A stretch of DNA of 64,000 nucleotides, taken from positions 83,804 to 147,803 of the forward strand of contig JEMY01000034.1 of NCBI GenBank assembly GCA_000585075.1, in the 5' to 3' direction. Numbering within the stretch: the stretch's first letter is position 1; the number at the start of each line of letters is the position of its first letter. Below are positions 33,569 to 44,546 of the stretch, piece after piece. The stretch is from Candidatus Accumulibacter regalis (lineage in GTDB: Bacteria; Pseudomonadota; Gammaproteobacteria; Burkholderiales; Rhodocyclaceae). The notes under the pieces were generated by a model. It made no database searches and was not told where the DNA came from. It worked only from the letters and a program-made list of their open reading frames with translations. A program made the translations under genes and the position numbers.

Positions 33569-34984
33569 ATGGACAAGACGCTTGACGTCATCATCATCGG
33601 CGCCGGATCTGCCGGCCTCGCCGCCCTGCGCGAAGTGCACAAGCGCAGCGAGAGCTTCCTGCTCATCAACGACGGCGCCTACGGCACGACCTGCGCGCGC
33701 GTCGGCTGCATGCCGTCCAAGGCGCTGATCGAAGCGGCCAACGCCTTTCACCGTCGGCACAGCTTCGACGCTTTCGGGATCCGCGGCGCCGCCGCGCTGA
33801 GCGTGGACGTGCCGGCGGTGCTGCGCCGCGTGCGCGCCCTGCGCGACGATTTCGTCGCCGGCACGCTCGCAGCGACCGACGAACTGGGCGAGCGCAGCCT
33901 GGCCGGCCGCGCCAGACTGCTCGATGCGCAGACGGTTGCCGTCGGCGAGCGCCGCTACCACGCCCGGCGGATCGTCATCGCCAGCGGCAGCCAACCGGTG
34001 ATCCCGGACGCCTGGCGCGCCTTTGGCGATCGTATCGTGACCACCGACACGTTGTTCGAACTGGAAACGCTGCCGCGCCGAATGGCGGTCGTTGGACTCG
34101 GCGCAATCGGCATCGAGATCGCCCAGGCGCTGTCGCGCCTCGGCGTCGAAGTCACTGGCTTCGGCGCCAACCCGCGGCTTGCCGGGCTGAGCGACGAAGC
34201 GGTCGATCTCGCCCTGCGCGAGCTGCTGGACAAGGAATTCGCCTTCCACACCAGCGCAAGCGCCGAGTTGTCGCCGGCCGCTGACGGCATCGAAGTGCGC
34301 AGCGGTGCCGTGCGCGTCGTTGCCGACCAAGTGATCGCCGCCATCGGCCGGCGTCCGAACGTCGCTGGCCTCGGCCTCGAAACGCTCGGCGTCGAACTCG
34401 ACGCGCGCGGCATGCCGCCGGTAAACCCCAACACCCTGCAGATCGCCGACCTGCCGATCTTTCTGGCCGGAGACGCCAACGGCCGGGCGGCCCTGCTGCA
34501 CGAGGCCGCCGACGAAGGCCACATCGCCGGCATCAACGCCATGGCTACCGAGCTGCGCTGCTTCCGCCGCCGCACACCGCTGGCGATCGTCTTCGCCGAC
34601 CCCAACGTCGCCGTCGTCGGCCAGCGCTTCGCCGACCTCGACGCAGCGCAGCTGGTGATCGGCCAGGCGAGCTTCAAGCGCCAGGGCCGGGCGCGAACCG
34701 CCCAGCACAACAAGGGCCTGATGCGCCTCTATGCCGACCGCAACAGCGGCCGGCTGCTCGGTGGCGAGATGTGCGTACCGGCCGGCGAGCACATGGCGCA
34801 CGTGCTGGCGCTGGCCATCGAACGCGAGCTGAGCGTGCAGGAGCTGCTGCGCCTGCCCTTCTACCACCCGGTGCTGGAGGAAGGCATGCGCGGCGCGCTG
34901 CGCGATTTGTCTGCCCAGTTGCCCGCGGGCAGCGATTCCGACCTCGCGTCCTGCGGCGCGTACAAGGTCGAGGCGCTGGACTGA
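33569..34984 (+). CDS. FAD-dependent pyridine nucleotide-disulfide oxidoreductase (Lpd-like)
   Basis: 471 residues. N-terminal FAD motif IIIGAGSAGLAALRE, redox-active pair C-x4-C in TTCARVGCMPSKALI, NAD(P) motif VVGLGAIGIEIAQALSRLG, second FAD motif IFLAGDANGRAALL, and the C-terminal dimer interface with catalytic His (PFYHPVLEEGM). Resembles dihydrolipoamide dehydrogenase, but no 2-oxoacid dehydrogenase genes are near and AxxxGxG-type lipoyl partners are absent, so the substrate may be another disulfide. 63 bp after the EncFtn gene, so perhaps supplying reductant for iron or redox chemistry. Confidence 0.85.
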   Translation: MDKTLDVIIIGAGSAGLAALREVHKRSESFLLINDGAYGTTCARVGCMPSKALIEAANAFHRRHSFDAFGIRGAAALSVDVPAVLRRVRALRDDFVAGTLAATDELGERSLAGRARLLDAQTVAVGERRYHARRIVIASGSQPVIPDAWRAFGDRIVTTDTLFELETLPRRMAVVGLGAIGIEIAQALSRLGVEVTGFGANPRLAGLSDEAVDLALRELLDKEFAFHTSASAELSPAADGIEVRSGAVRVVADQVIAAIGRRPNVAGLGLETLGVELDARGMPPVNPNTLQIADLPIFLAGDANGRAALLHEAADEGHIAGINAMATELRCFRRRTPLAIVFADPNVAVVGQRFADLDAAQLVIGQASFKRQGRARTAQHNKGLMRLYADRNSGRLLGGEMCVPAGEHMAHVLALAIERELSVQELLRLPFYHPVLEEGMRGALRDLSAQLPAGSDSDLASCGAYKVEALD

Positions 34985-35044
34985 GGCCCAGCGTCGCCGG
35001 GCAACGACAGGGCGTGCCAACGCCCACCAACAGGAGAACCCGCC

Positions 35045-35674
35045 ATGCTCTTCCATGATTGCAAGTTTGCCCCCAGTCCCCGCCTGGTACGCGTGTTCAT
35101 CGCCGAAAAGGGACTCGACGTCCCGAGCCGCGAGGTGGACCTGCGCAACGGCGAACACCTCTCGCCGGAATACCGCGCGATCAACCCCTACTGCACCGTT
35201 CCCGTGCTCGAACTCGACGACGGTACGCGACTGACCTCGTCGCAGGGCTGCTGGCGCTATCTCGAAGAGACCGTTCCCAATCCGCCGCTGCTCGGCACGA
35301 CGCCGACGGAAAAAGCGCTCATCGCCGATCTCGTGTGGCACATCGAGAACGACGGCTGGCAGGCAATGACCGAGGCCGTGCGCAATTCACTGCCGGGGAT
35401 GAAGGACCGGGCATTGACCGGCGCCGATAACTACGCACAAATCCCGGCGCTCGGCGAACGCGGCAAGCTGCGCAGCGAACGCTTCCTCGCCCGCCTCGAC
35501 GGACTGCTCGCCGGACGCGACTACCTCGCCGGCGATCGCTTCAGCGCGGCCGACATCACGGCCATGGTGCTCGTCGATTTCGCCGGCTGGCTGAAAATCG
35601 CCCTGCCTGCCGACGCCGCCAACGCCCAGCGCTGGTACGCGGCGGTCAGCGCCCGGCCAAGCGCCGGGCGGTAA
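35045..35674 (+). CDS. Glutathione S-transferase family protein
   Basis: 209 residues. N-terminal thioredoxin-like domain (MLFHDCKFAPSPRLVRVFIA, AINPYCTVPVLELDDG with the cis-Pro, LTSSQGCWRYLEE) and C-terminal helical domain (YLAGDRFSAADITAMVLVDF, the conserved N-capping motif). Soluble cytoplasmic enzyme; substrate unknown. AGGAGAACC precedes the ATG. It is co-directional with the disulfide reductase, and both may serve thiol homeostasis. Confidence 0.9.
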   Translation: MLFHDCKFAPSPRLVRVFIAEKGLDVPSREVDLRNGEHLSPEYRAINPYCTVPVLELDDGTRLTSSQGCWRYLEETVPNPPLLGTTPTEKALIADLVWHIENDGWQAMTEAVRNSLPGMKDRALTGADNYAQIPALGERGKLRSERFLARLDGLLAGRDYLAGDRFSAADITAMVLVDFAGWLKIALPADAANAQRWYAAVSARPSAGR

Positions 35675-35759
35675 AAGCCACACGCTCCAGCGCCGACAAG
35701 TGTGCCGGACTCTTCTGCGCCTTGTCGCTGCGGCGGCAGAGGAGTGAGACGATGGCACC

Positions 35760-35796
35760 GGATCGCCGCGTCGGCTACCCCTCCTCGCAATGACGG
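35760..35796. repeat. Dispersed repeat, CCGCGTCGGCTA-CCTCCTCGCAATGACGG type
   Basis: ggatcgccgcgtcggctacccctcctcgcaatgacgg. Near-identical to units at 54299-54333 and (inverted) 54209-54243. A family of intergenic repeats with CATTGCGAGG cores is widespread in proteobacterial genomes. Confidence 0.7.
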
Positions 35797-35957
35797 TGGG
35801 TGCCCTGCACGCGCCGGCACGCGACCCGGTACAATTCGCCCTTTTCGCTCGTCACTCCTCGTCACTGACCGCCACCACTTGCCGCTCGCCGGCGGCAGCT
35901 CGCCGCCCGCTCGGGCAAATCGGCTGGCGTCGATGCGCCGAGCGCTTCGGAGCCTGC

Positions 35958-36488
35958 ATGGACATCGTCATCTCACCCCTTGCCGCCGCCGACGTCGAAG
36001 CGGTCGCCGCACTCGCACGCCGCGTCTGGCAGCACACCTACCTGGGAATCATCAGCCAGGAACAGATCGACTACATGCTCGATCAACGCTATCGAGCGCA
36101 GCGGGTGAACGACGAGTTGGGCATGGCCACGGTGTGGTGGGACCAGCTGACCGTCGATGGCCAGCTGGCGGGCTTTGTTTCCTGCCTGCTCACCGGAACG
36201 CCCGGCGAGATGAAGCTCGACAAGCTCTACGTCGACCCGCAGCGACAGCGCCTGGGAATCGGTCGTCGCCTGGTCGAACGGGTGGTCGCGCGGGCCCTCG
36301 AAAATGCTTGCGAAACACTGATCCTGGCCGTGAACAAGGGCAACAGCAACGCCATAGCCGCTTACCGGAAGCAGGGCTTCAGCATCCGTGACTCGGTCAG
36401 CGTCGATATTGGCGGCGGATTCGTGATGGACGACTTTATAATGGCCCGGTCATTGCTCGCGCCTGCCACCGGACCTCAACAACCATGA
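35958..36488 (+). CDS. GNAT N-acetyltransferase
   Basis: 176 residues from ATG 35958; the ORF-track start at 35790 lies in the repeat-bearing spacer. GNAT signatures: [20 protein letters not shown] (acetyl-CoA loop R-x-x-G-x-G/A) and [19 protein letters not shown]. The layout is similar to RimI-like or antibiotic/amine acetyltransferases; substrate unknown. The stop overlaps the dapF ATG (CCATGAAG), so it is co-transcribed with the dapF operon. Confidence 0.85.
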   Translation: MDIVISPLAAADVEAVAALARRVWQHTYLGIISQEQIDYMLDQRYRAQRVNDELGMATVWWDQLTVDGQLAGFVSCLLTGTPGEMKLDKLYVDPQRQRLGIGRRLVERVVARALENACETLILAVNKGNSNAIAAYRKQGFSIRDSVSVDIGGGFVMDDFIMARSLLAPATGPQQP

Positions 36489-37315
36489 AGCTGACATTCG
36501 TCAAGATGCACGGACTGGGCAACGACTTCGTCGTCCTCGACGGTATTCGTCAGTCGATCGCGCTGACCCCGGCGCAGCTGCGCTTGCTCGCCGACCGCCA
36601 CTTCGGCGTCGGCTGTGACCAGATTCTGCTCGTTGAAGAAGCTCGCCAGCCGGACGTCGATTTTCGCTATCGCATCTTCAACGCCGACGGCAGCGAAGTC
36701 GAGCAATGCGGCAACGGCGCTCGCTGCTTCGTACGTTTCGTTCATGAGCAGGGGCTGAGCGCGAAAAGCGAAATCCGCGTCGAAACCCTCTGCGGAGTCA
36801 TCGTCCCGCGCCTCGAGGACGACGGCACGGTGAGCGTCGACATGGGCGTGCCGGTCCTCGCGCCGGCCAGGATTCCATTCCTCAGCGCCAGTGACGACCT
36901 GGTCCAGACGCTGCGCATCGCCGACCATGAAATCGCCATCACCGCCGTCGGCATGGGCAACCCGCACGCCGTACAACTGGTCGACGACGTCGCCACGGCA
37001 GCGGTCGAGCACGAGGGACCCCTGATCGAACGACACCCGTGCTTTCCGCAGCGCGTCAACGCCGGCTTCATGCAGGTGGTCGACCGGCAGGCGATTCGCC
37101 TGCGCGTTTTCGAACGCGGCGCCGGCGAAACACTGGCCTGCGGCACCGGCGCCTGCGCCGCCGTGGTCGCCGGCATCAGCCGCGGCCTGCTCGATTCGCC
37201 GGTACGCGTCGAAACGCGTGGCGGCATGCTCAACATCGCCTGGAACGGCCTCGGCACACCCGTGCTGATGACCGGCCCCGCAGTCACCGTATTCAAGGGA
37301 GAAATCGAAGTATGA
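36485..37315 (+). CDS. dapF: Diaminopimelate epimerase
   Basis: 276 residues, standard length. [20 protein letters not shown] start; the two catalytic cysteines lie in EQCGNGARC (~73) and [10 protein letters not shown] (~220). Converts LL- to meso-diaminopimelate for peptidoglycan and lysine. First of dapF-DUF484-xerC, a conserved proteobacterial cluster. The stop overlaps the DUF484 start. LysA, which uses the product, is encoded 9 kb downstream. Confidence 0.97.
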   Translation: MKLTFVKMHGLGNDFVVLDGIRQSIALTPAQLRLLADRHFGVGCDQILLVEEARQPDVDFRYRIFNADGSEVEQCGNGARCFVRFVHEQGLSAKSEIRVETLCGVIVPRLEDDGTVSVDMGVPVLAPARIPFLSASDDLVQTLRIADHEIAITAVGMGNPHAVQLVDDVATAAVEHEGPLIERHPCFPQRVNAGFMQVVDRQAIRLRVFERGAGETLACGTGACAAVVAGISRGLLDSPVRVETRGGMLNIAWNGLGTPVLMTGPAVTVFKGEIEV

Positions 37316-37965
37316 AATCCAGCGAAGTCGCAGAGTACCTGCACACCAACCCGCAGTTTTTCGAAGAGCACTCGGATCTGATGGCCAACATGGTCGTTCC
37401 GCACCCGCATGGTGGGCGAACGATCTCGATCACCGAGCGCCAGATGCTCGCGCTGCGCGACAAGAACAAGCAGCTCGAAAGCAAGATGGGCGAGCTCTTG
37501 CAGTTCGGCGAGGAAAACGACGCGATCAGCGAGAAGATGCACCGCCTGGCGGTGGGCATGATCGCCGCCAACAGCTTCCAGGCGGTCCTGCACACGCTGA
37601 ACTTCCACCTGCGCGACGATCTCGCCGTTCCGCACGTCGCCGTGCGCCTCTGGGACCGCCCGGCCGAAAGCGAGGAATTGCCCGAGTTCACCGAGGTCAG
37701 CGAGAAACTGCAGGCGTTTGCGGAAACGCTGGCGCAGCCCTACTGCGGGTCGACCACCGGCTTCGAAACCTCGTCGTGGTTCGGCGAAGCGTCCTTGCAC
37801 ATTCGCTCGCAGGCGCTGATCGCCATGCGCAACGGCGGCGGCACGATGGGCATGATCGCCATGGGCAGCGAGGATGGCGAACGCTTCTACAGCGGCATGG
37901 GGACGATCTACCTCGAGCGCCTCGGCGAGATGGCGTCGGCGGCGCTGGCGCGCGTCCTGCGCTGA
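37312..37965 (+). CDS. DUF484 (GAF-like) protein
   Basis: 217 residues. [50 protein letters not shown] at the N-terminus are diagnostic of DUF484, followed by a coiled-coil segment and a degenerate GAF domain. Always found between dapF and xerC in many Proteobacteria (E. coli yigA position); molecular role unknown. The ATG overlaps the dapF stop, and xerC begins 5 bp downstream. Confidence 0.93.
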   Translation: MKSSEVAEYLHTNPQFFEEHSDLMANMVVPHPHGGRTISITERQMLALRDKNKQLESKMGELLQFGEENDAISEKMHRLAVGMIAANSFQAVLHTLNFHLRDDLAVPHVAVRLWDRPAESEELPEFTEVSEKLQAFAETLAQPYCGSTTGFETSSWFGEASLHIRSQALIAMRNGGGTMGMIAMGSEDGERFYSGMGTIYLERLGEMASAALARVLR

Positions 37966-37969
37966 AAGC

Positions 37970-38938
37970 ATGGAAGTGTCCGCCGCCACGGCCAGCGAGC
38001 GTAGTGCCAGCATCGGCGCCTACCTCGACGAACTGGCCCAGCAGCGGCGGCTGTCACCGCACACGGTCGACAACTACCGGCGCGACCTGCACTCGCTCTG
38101 CCGCCTGATCGGCGAACTGCCTGGATCGGGCAGCGGAGGACCGTCAGACACCCGCTCCGACCTCGCCTTCGACGCCATCCAGACGCATCACATCAGGCGC
38201 TTCGTCGCCCAGCTGCACACCCATGGCCTCGGCGGCCGCTCGCTCGGGCGTACGCTCTCCGCCTGGCGCGGCTTCTACCGCTGGCTGGGGCAGCAAGGGT
38301 CGGCAACGCACAACCCGGTGGACAGCGTGCGCCCGCCGAAAAGCCCCAAGGCGCTGCCCAGGACGCTTTCCCCCGACGAGGCCAGTCGCCTGCTCGAAAC
38401 GGGCGACGAAAGTCCGCTGGCGATTCGCGACCAGGCGATGTTCGAGCTCTTCTACTCCTCCGGCCTGCGCCTGGCCGAACTCGCGGCGCTCGATCTGTCG
38501 TGCCTCGAAGACCTGCTGGCCGGCGAAGTGCGCGTCCTCGGCAAGCGCAGCAAGCTGCGCATCGTGCCGGTCGGCCGCAAGGCCCGGGAAGCGGTTGCGG
38601 CATGGGTCAGTCAACGCCCACGACTGGCCAGCAGCGACGAAGCCGCTCTCTTCGTCGGACAGCGCGGCCAGCGTCTCGGCGTGCGCATGATCCAGTTGCG
38701 ACTGGCGCGGCGCGGTCTGGCGCAAGGCCTACCGGCACGCGTCCACCCGCACATGCTGCGCCACTCGTTCGCCTCGCACGTCCTGCAATCATCGGGCGAC
38801 CTGCGCGCCGTCCAGGAAATGCTCGGCCACGCCAGCATCGCCTCGACGCAGGTCTACACGCACCTCGACTTCCAGCATCTGGCGGCGGTCTATGACAAGG
38901 CGCACCCGCGCGCCAAACGCAAGGACGATCCCGCGTAA
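37970..38938 (+). CDS. xerC: Tyrosine recombinase XerC
   Basis: 322 residues from ATG 37970. N-terminal SAM-like DNA-binding domain (LDELAQQRRLSPHTVDNYRR), catalytic domain with SSGLRLAELAALD (Arg I), GKRSKLRIVPV (Lys), HMLRHSFASHVL (His-x-x-Arg), LGHASIASTQVYTH (His and the Tyr nucleophile). Resolves chromosome dimers at dif with XerD. The linker GSGSGGPSDTRS near residue 50 is longer than usual. In the normal dapF-DUF484-xerC setting, so it is the chromosomal XerC and not an element integrase. Confidence 0.95.
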   Translation: MEVSAATASERSASIGAYLDELAQQRRLSPHTVDNYRRDLHSLCRLIGELPGSGSGGPSDTRSDLAFDAIQTHHIRRFVAQLHTHGLGGRSLGRTLSAWRGFYRWLGQQGSATHNPVDSVRPPKSPKALPRTLSPDEASRLLETGDESPLAIRDQAMFELFYSSGLRLAELAALDLSCLEDLLAGEVRVLGKRSKLRIVPVGRKAREAVAAWVSQRPRLASSDEAALFVGQRGQRLGVRMIQLRLARRGLAQGLPARVHPHMLRHSFASHVLQSSGDLRAVQEMLGHASIASTQVYTHLDFQHLAAVYDKAHPRAKRKDDPA

Positions 38939-38955
38939 CACCACGTCGGCTTGAG

Positions 38956-39324
38956 TCAGCGCGAGCGCCACCAGCGACAGAGCAGCCAGCCGTAGATACC
39001 GACGTTGACGACGATCACCACCGCCGCCAGAACAAACTGGATGTCACGGGTCAGCCCAACCGGATAGATGATCGGCAGCAGGTAGTGCTCGATGAAGCTG
39101 CCGGCGTAACCGGCCTCGCCGGCGGCCTGCCGCCAGGCGTTCTCCAGCGGCGTCAGCGGGCAAATCCCGCCACTCAGTTCGATGAAGGCTCCCCAGCACG
39201 CTGCCGGCAGATGGACCACTGCGAGCCTCGGCCAGCGCAGCGCCAGCCCACCGCCAAGAATAACGAAAACGATGAACAGCAGATGCGCGAAAACGACAGC
39301 GTCTGCCAGCAGGCGGTAGCTCAT
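38956..39324 (-). CDS. DUF2784 membrane protein
   Basis: 122 residues from ATG 39322-39324. Four hydrophobic helices (VVFAHLLFIVFVILGGGLAL; VVHLPAACWGAFIELSGGIC; YLLPIIYPVGL; LAAVVIVVNVGIYGWLL) and the family motif CPLTPLENAWRQAAG. Inner-membrane protein of unknown function. The ORF-track extension to 39705 reads antisense to Hsp15. Followed on the same strand by a minus-strand run that starts with regB. Confidence 0.88.
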   Translation of the reverse strand: MSYRLLADAVVFAHLLFIVFVILGGGLALRWPRLAVVHLPAACWGAFIELSGGICPLTPLENAWRQAAGEAGYAGSFIEHYLLPIIYPVGLTRDIQFVLAAVVIVVNVGIYGWLLCRWWRSR

Positions 39325-39347
39325 GGCCAGGGCCCCCTTCCTGCCGT

Positions 39348-39755
39348 TCAGAAGTTGTCGTTGAAGCCGCGGATCAGGCGCCGGGCCTTCTTGGTCGGTC
39401 GCCCGCGCAGGTCGCTGCCGGGGACCGGCGCGAGGCGCCTGGCCTCCTGTTGCGCGAGTCGGCGCTCGCGGCTCTCGGTTGTCTCCGCGTAGAGCTGTTG
39501 CGCTTCCGGTGCCGGGCGACGCTGTGCGTTCAGGCCACGCACGACGACGTTCCAGACGCTGTCGCCGACGACGATTTCGAGGCTCTCGCCGACGTGCAGC
39601 TCGCGCGCCGCCTTTACCGCCTGACCGGCCAGCCGGACATGGCCGGCTGCGATCGCCTGCGCCGCCAGCGAGCGCGTCTTGTAGAAGCGCGCCGCCCACA
39701 GCCACTTGTCGATGCGCATCCGTTCCGCGCTGCCGGGCTCGCCAGTGCCGGTCAT
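39348..39755 (-). CDS. hslR: Heat shock protein 15 (S4-domain ribosome rescue factor)
   Basis: 135 residues from ATG 39755. The S4 RNA-binding fold: MRIDKWLWAARFYKTRSLAA, QAIAAGHVRLAGQAVK, plus basic C-terminus RPTKKARRLIRGF. Hsp15 binds 50S subunits carrying stalled nascent chains. It starts 2 bp after the regA stop, so likely part of the regB-regA-hslR transcript. Confidence 0.92.
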   Translation of the reverse strand: MTGTGEPGSAERMRIDKWLWAARFYKTRSLAAQAIAAGHVRLAGQAVKAARELHVGESLEIVVGDSVWNVVVRGLNAQRRPAPEAQQLYAETTESRERRLAQQEARRLAPVPGSDLRGRPTKKARRLIRGFNDNF

Positions 39756-39757
39756 GG

Positions 39758-40324
39758 CTACTCCCGCGTCGGCCGCTTGCCGAGCTTGCGCTGCAGCGTC
39801 CGGCGGTGCATTTTCAGGGCGCGTGCGGTGGCCGAGATATTCCCCTGCTGCTCGGCCAGAACGCGCTGGATGTGCTCCCACTCGAGCCGGTCGACCGACA
39901 GGGGCGAGCCGGCTACCGGCGTCGCCGCGTCGCCCGCGCTGCTCTTGTTGAGCGCCGCGACGACCTGATCGGCGTCACAGGGTTTGGCCAGGTAATGCAG
40001 GGCGCCGAGCTTGATCGCCTCGATGGCGGTGGCGATGCTGGCGTAGCCGGTGAGCATCACCACGCGCGTGTTGGGGTCCAGCTCGATCAGTTTCTCGATG
40101 AGCACCAGCCCGGAGGAACCCGGCATTTTCAGGTCGACGACGGCATACTCGGGCGGCTGCTCGAGCGCGCTGACCAGCGCTGCATCGACGCTCGCCGCAA
40201 CGCTCACCGCGTAGCCGCGGCGTTCGAGGGCACGCGCCAGGACGCGGCGGAAAACATCGTCGTCGTCGACCAGCAGCAGCGTCGAGCGCTCGTCGTCAGG
40301 CAGTTTCGGCATTCTCTCGGACAT
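39758..40324 (-). CDS. regA: RegA/PrrA-type response regulator
   Basis: 188 residues. Receiver domain with LLLVDDDDVFRRVL acidic pocket and phospho-acceptor Asp in YAVVDLKMPGSSG; linker; C-terminal Fis-like HTH NISATARALKMHRRTLQRKL, nearly the consensus RegA/ActR helix. Global redox regulator controlling respiration, carbon and nitrogen fixation genes in photosynthetic and other Proteobacteria. Paired with the kinase gene directly upstream (12-bp gap). Confidence 0.9.
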   Translation of the reverse strand: MSERMPKLPDDERSTLLLVDDDDVFRRVLARALERRGYAVSVAASVDAALVSALEQPPEYAVVDLKMPGSSGLVLIEKLIELDPNTRVVMLTGYASIATAIEAIKLGALHYLAKPCDADQVVAALNKSSAGDAATPVAGSPLSVDRLEWEHIQRVLAEQQGNISATARALKMHRRTLQRKLGKRPTRE

Positions 40325-40335
40325 CGGGTCAGCTT

Positions 40336-41745
40336 TCAGTGTTGCGCTTTCAGGCGGGCCAGGGGCAGGGTGACGCGGGTGCAGGCGCCGCCGGGCGGCT
40401 GCTGGCGGTTGAGGAGTTCCACCCTGCCCCCCAGGCGTTCGAGCGTGGCGTTGGTCAGAAACAGACCGATGCCAAGGCCACCGGAACGCTCACCGCCGTC
40501 GACCTTGGTGGTGAAGAAGGCTTCGCCGACGCGCTGCATCGCCTCGCCAGCGAGCCCCGAACCGGCGTCGAGAATCTCGATCCGGCAGGCGTCGGCATCC
40601 CAGGACGCGGAGAAGCGTAGCACTTCCTGGCCGGCGCCGTTGGCGTCGGCAGCGTCGGCGGCGTTATCGAGCAGGTTGAGAAGCGCTTGCGCGAGGGTGC
40701 GGTCGGCGGCGATCAGGGGCGCCGGCTGCGCGCCTTGCCAGCTCGCGCTGAGCCGCGCGTGCGGGCGAATCAACTGCCATTCGTCAAGCACGTGCTGCAG
40801 GTAGGCGTCGAGCGCCAGCGCGCCGAGGCTGTCCTCGCGGCCGTGTCCGGACGAAGCCAGGATCTGCGAAATCGTCTGCTTGCAGCGGTCGACCTGTTCG
40901 CGCAGCAGCAGCAGGTCTTCGCGCAGCTCGGCGTCGCCGCTGCCGTGGTTCAGTTCCAGCTCGCGGATGACCACCGCCATCGTCGCCAGCGGCGTCCCCA
41001 ACTGGTGCGCCGCGCCGGCGGCCAGGGTGGCCAGCGAGAGAATCTGCTCGTCGCGCAGAACCGCTTCGCGCGCCGCGGCGAGTTCGCGTTCGCGCTGCTT
41101 GAGCGCGGCGGCCATGCGCGTCAGAAAGAAGGCGACGACGCCAACGCTGATCACGAAGTTCAACCACATGCCGAGAATGTGCAAGGCAAAGCCGCTGCCG
41201 TGGATGGCGTGCTCGGTCGCGCCACCGGTGGCGCGGGCGAGCAGCGCGTCGAACTGGGCGAGATCGCCCTGCGGCGGCGGCAGCGGCAGCTTCCAGAAGA
41301 TCAGAAAGGTGTACGCGGTCAGCGTCACCACCGCCATGGCCCAGGCGTAGCGGGCCGGGAGCATCGCCGCGGCCAGCGTTGGCGGCAGCAGGAACAGCGA
41401 AACGAAGGGGTTGGCCGAACCACCGGCAAAATAGAGCAGGACGCCGAGGGCGCCGGCGTCGATCGCCAGATGAACGAAGACTTCGCCCTCGCTCGCCGGG
41501 CCACCGCGGTCCAGGCGCCAGCGGGTGAGCAGGTTGACGGCAGCGAGCAGGGCGATGACCAGCATCATCGGCGCGACGTCGAGCGGTATCTTCAGCCAGG
41601 CCACCGCCAGCAGCAAGACCACGGACTGGGTGAGCACCTCGATGCGCCGCAGCACAAGCACACGGGTCAGCGGATTCGTGCTGCCGGGCATGAAAGCCGG
41701 CGCCTGCCTGTGCTTCCCGTCTAGCGCCCGAGTGGCTTGAGACAT
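40336..41745 (-). CDS. regB: RegB/PrrB-type redox sensor kinase
   Basis: 469 residues from ATG 41745; the ORF-track start at 41997 is too long. Six hydrophobic helices in the N-terminal half; the RegB quinone-binding heptapeptide GGSANPF is present. H-box AAGAAHQLGTPLATM, and the redox-active Cys 41 residues after that His (EQVDRCKQTI), as in RegB Cys265; N-box LLNLLDNAADAAD, G-boxes GLGIGLFLTN. Autophosphorylates under reducing or low-oxygen conditions and passes phosphate to RegA. All sensing residues are conserved. Confidence 0.92.
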   Translation of the reverse strand: MSQATRALDGKHRQAPAFMPGSTNPLTRVLVLRRIEVLTQSVVLLLAVAWLKIPLDVAPMMLVIALLAAVNLLTRWRLDRGGPASEGEVFVHLAIDAGALGVLLYFAGGSANPFVSLFLLPPTLAAAMLPARYAWAMAVVTLTAYTFLIFWKLPLPPPQGDLAQFDALLARATGGATEHAIHGSGFALHILGMWLNFVISVGVVAFFLTRMAAALKQRERELAAAREAVLRDEQILSLATLAAGAAHQLGTPLATMAVVIRELELNHGSGDAELREDLLLLREQVDRCKQTISQILASSGHGREDSLGALALDAYLQHVLDEWQLIRPHARLSASWQGAQPAPLIAADRTLAQALLNLLDNAADAADANGAGQEVLRFSASWDADACRIEILDAGSGLAGEAMQRVGEAFFTTKVDGGERSGGLGIGLFLTNATLERLGGRVELLNRQQPPGGACTRVTLPLARLKAQH

Positions 41746-42100
41746 CGTGGTTGGCAGCGCTTCAGAGGAGTCGAAAACTGCGATTCTACGCCTAGCCCCG
41801 TGGCTTGACCCAGGCTGCGGCGATCTGACGCACGCGTGCCAAAACCCTCGCCACTCTTTGGCCACTCGTCGGGAGAATCCGGACCGAGCCGCCGGCGCCA
41901 TCGAAGCCTGCAAAAATAACCACGCCACGCTATTTTGTTGCGAATGATTCTCATGTATATTGCACCCTGTGCACGCGGAGCCTTGCCTCTGGTGCACTGC
42001 ACTGACGGCGACAACGCTCCCGGAGCCTCGCCGTCTTTTCGTGAACGCTCGAACGTATTCGCAGCTCTACAGACGCACTCGCAGGAAGGTGGCAGACGAC
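41746..42100. other. Divergent intergenic region regB / feoA
   Basis: Carries promoters for both directions. An AT-rich patch near 41910-41970 includes the Fur-box-like site; the remainder (41971-42100) is probably the feoA leader. No small gene is supported. Confidence 0.5.
41940..41958 (+). promoter_or_regulatory. Fur-box-like operator upstream of feoA
   Basis: GCGAATGATTCTCATGTAT matches the Fur consensus GATAATGATAATCATTATC at 11 of 19 positions, with the AATGATnnTCAT core intact. About 145 bp upstream of the feoA ATG. Iron repression of the feo operon is therefore likely. Confidence 0.65.
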
Positions 42101-42387
42101 ATGAATGGCGCATTGGAATTGATTTCCCTTTTTGACCTTCCCCAGGGTCACGAAGGTACGGTGAGCGGCGGCAACGTTGCCGCCGCTGGCGGCGACGCTG
42201 CTCGCGAGCTGGCGCTGCGGCTGTACGAAATCGGCTTCGTCGACGGCGAGCGAGTACGCGTCGTCGCACGTGGCTTTCCGGGTGGCGAGCCGATTGCCGT
42301 ACGCGTCGGCGGCACGATCTTCGCCTTGCGCCGCTTCGAAGCCGAGCGGGTGCTGGTCGCTCCGCTGCGCAACGGGCGGGCGAAGCC

Positions 42388-42391
<4 letters not shown>
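42101..42391 (+). CDS. feoA: Ferrous iron transport protein A
   Basis: 96 residues from ATG 42101. SH3-like FeoA fold: SLFDLPQGHEGTVSGGN, ARELALRLYEIGFVDGERVR, VRVGGTIFALRRFEAERVLV. A small cytoplasmic partner needed for FeoB-mediated Fe(II) uptake. Overlaps feoB by 4 bp. Confidence 0.92.
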
Positions 42392-44281
<1,890 letters not shown>

Positions 44282-44289
<8 letters not shown>

Positions 44290-44545
44290 GGATATGATTG
44301 TATACGCCGCAGTCGCCTGCGCCGGCCTCTACTCTGGCTGGCGACTGCTCCCCACAGCGGCGCGTTTCTCGCTTGCCGAGCACGCGGCGAGGCTGGCGCA
44401 GGGCATGGGCCTTGCGAAAACCGATCCCGACGCCGTGCGCCGGCGCGCCGCTGCCCGAGCAAGAAGCTCCTGTGGCGGCTGCAGCGGCTGCGCCGGCAAG
44501 ACAGGACCGCAGCCCGTACTGTTCATCAACAGGAAGGATTCGTAG
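44282..44545 (+). CDS. Small membrane-anchored cysteine-rich protein (DUF6587/FeoC-like position)
   Basis: 87 residues. One N-terminal helix (MIVYAAVACAGLYSGWRLL) and a C-terminal CGGCSGCAGK cluster. Small Cys-rich proteins after feoB occur in many Proteobacteria and Bacteroidetes and may bind iron or assist FeoB; I assign DUF6587 from memory of that position. It overlaps feoB by 8 bp and precedes the porin ATG by 1 bp, so all are in one operon. Confidence 0.75.
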
Positions 44546-44546
44546 C

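Noticed and set aside
37970-38938. XerC as the prophage or island integrase
   Set aside because: It lies in the conserved dapF-DUF484-xerC cluster 20 kb from the prophage, so it is the housekeeping recombinase.
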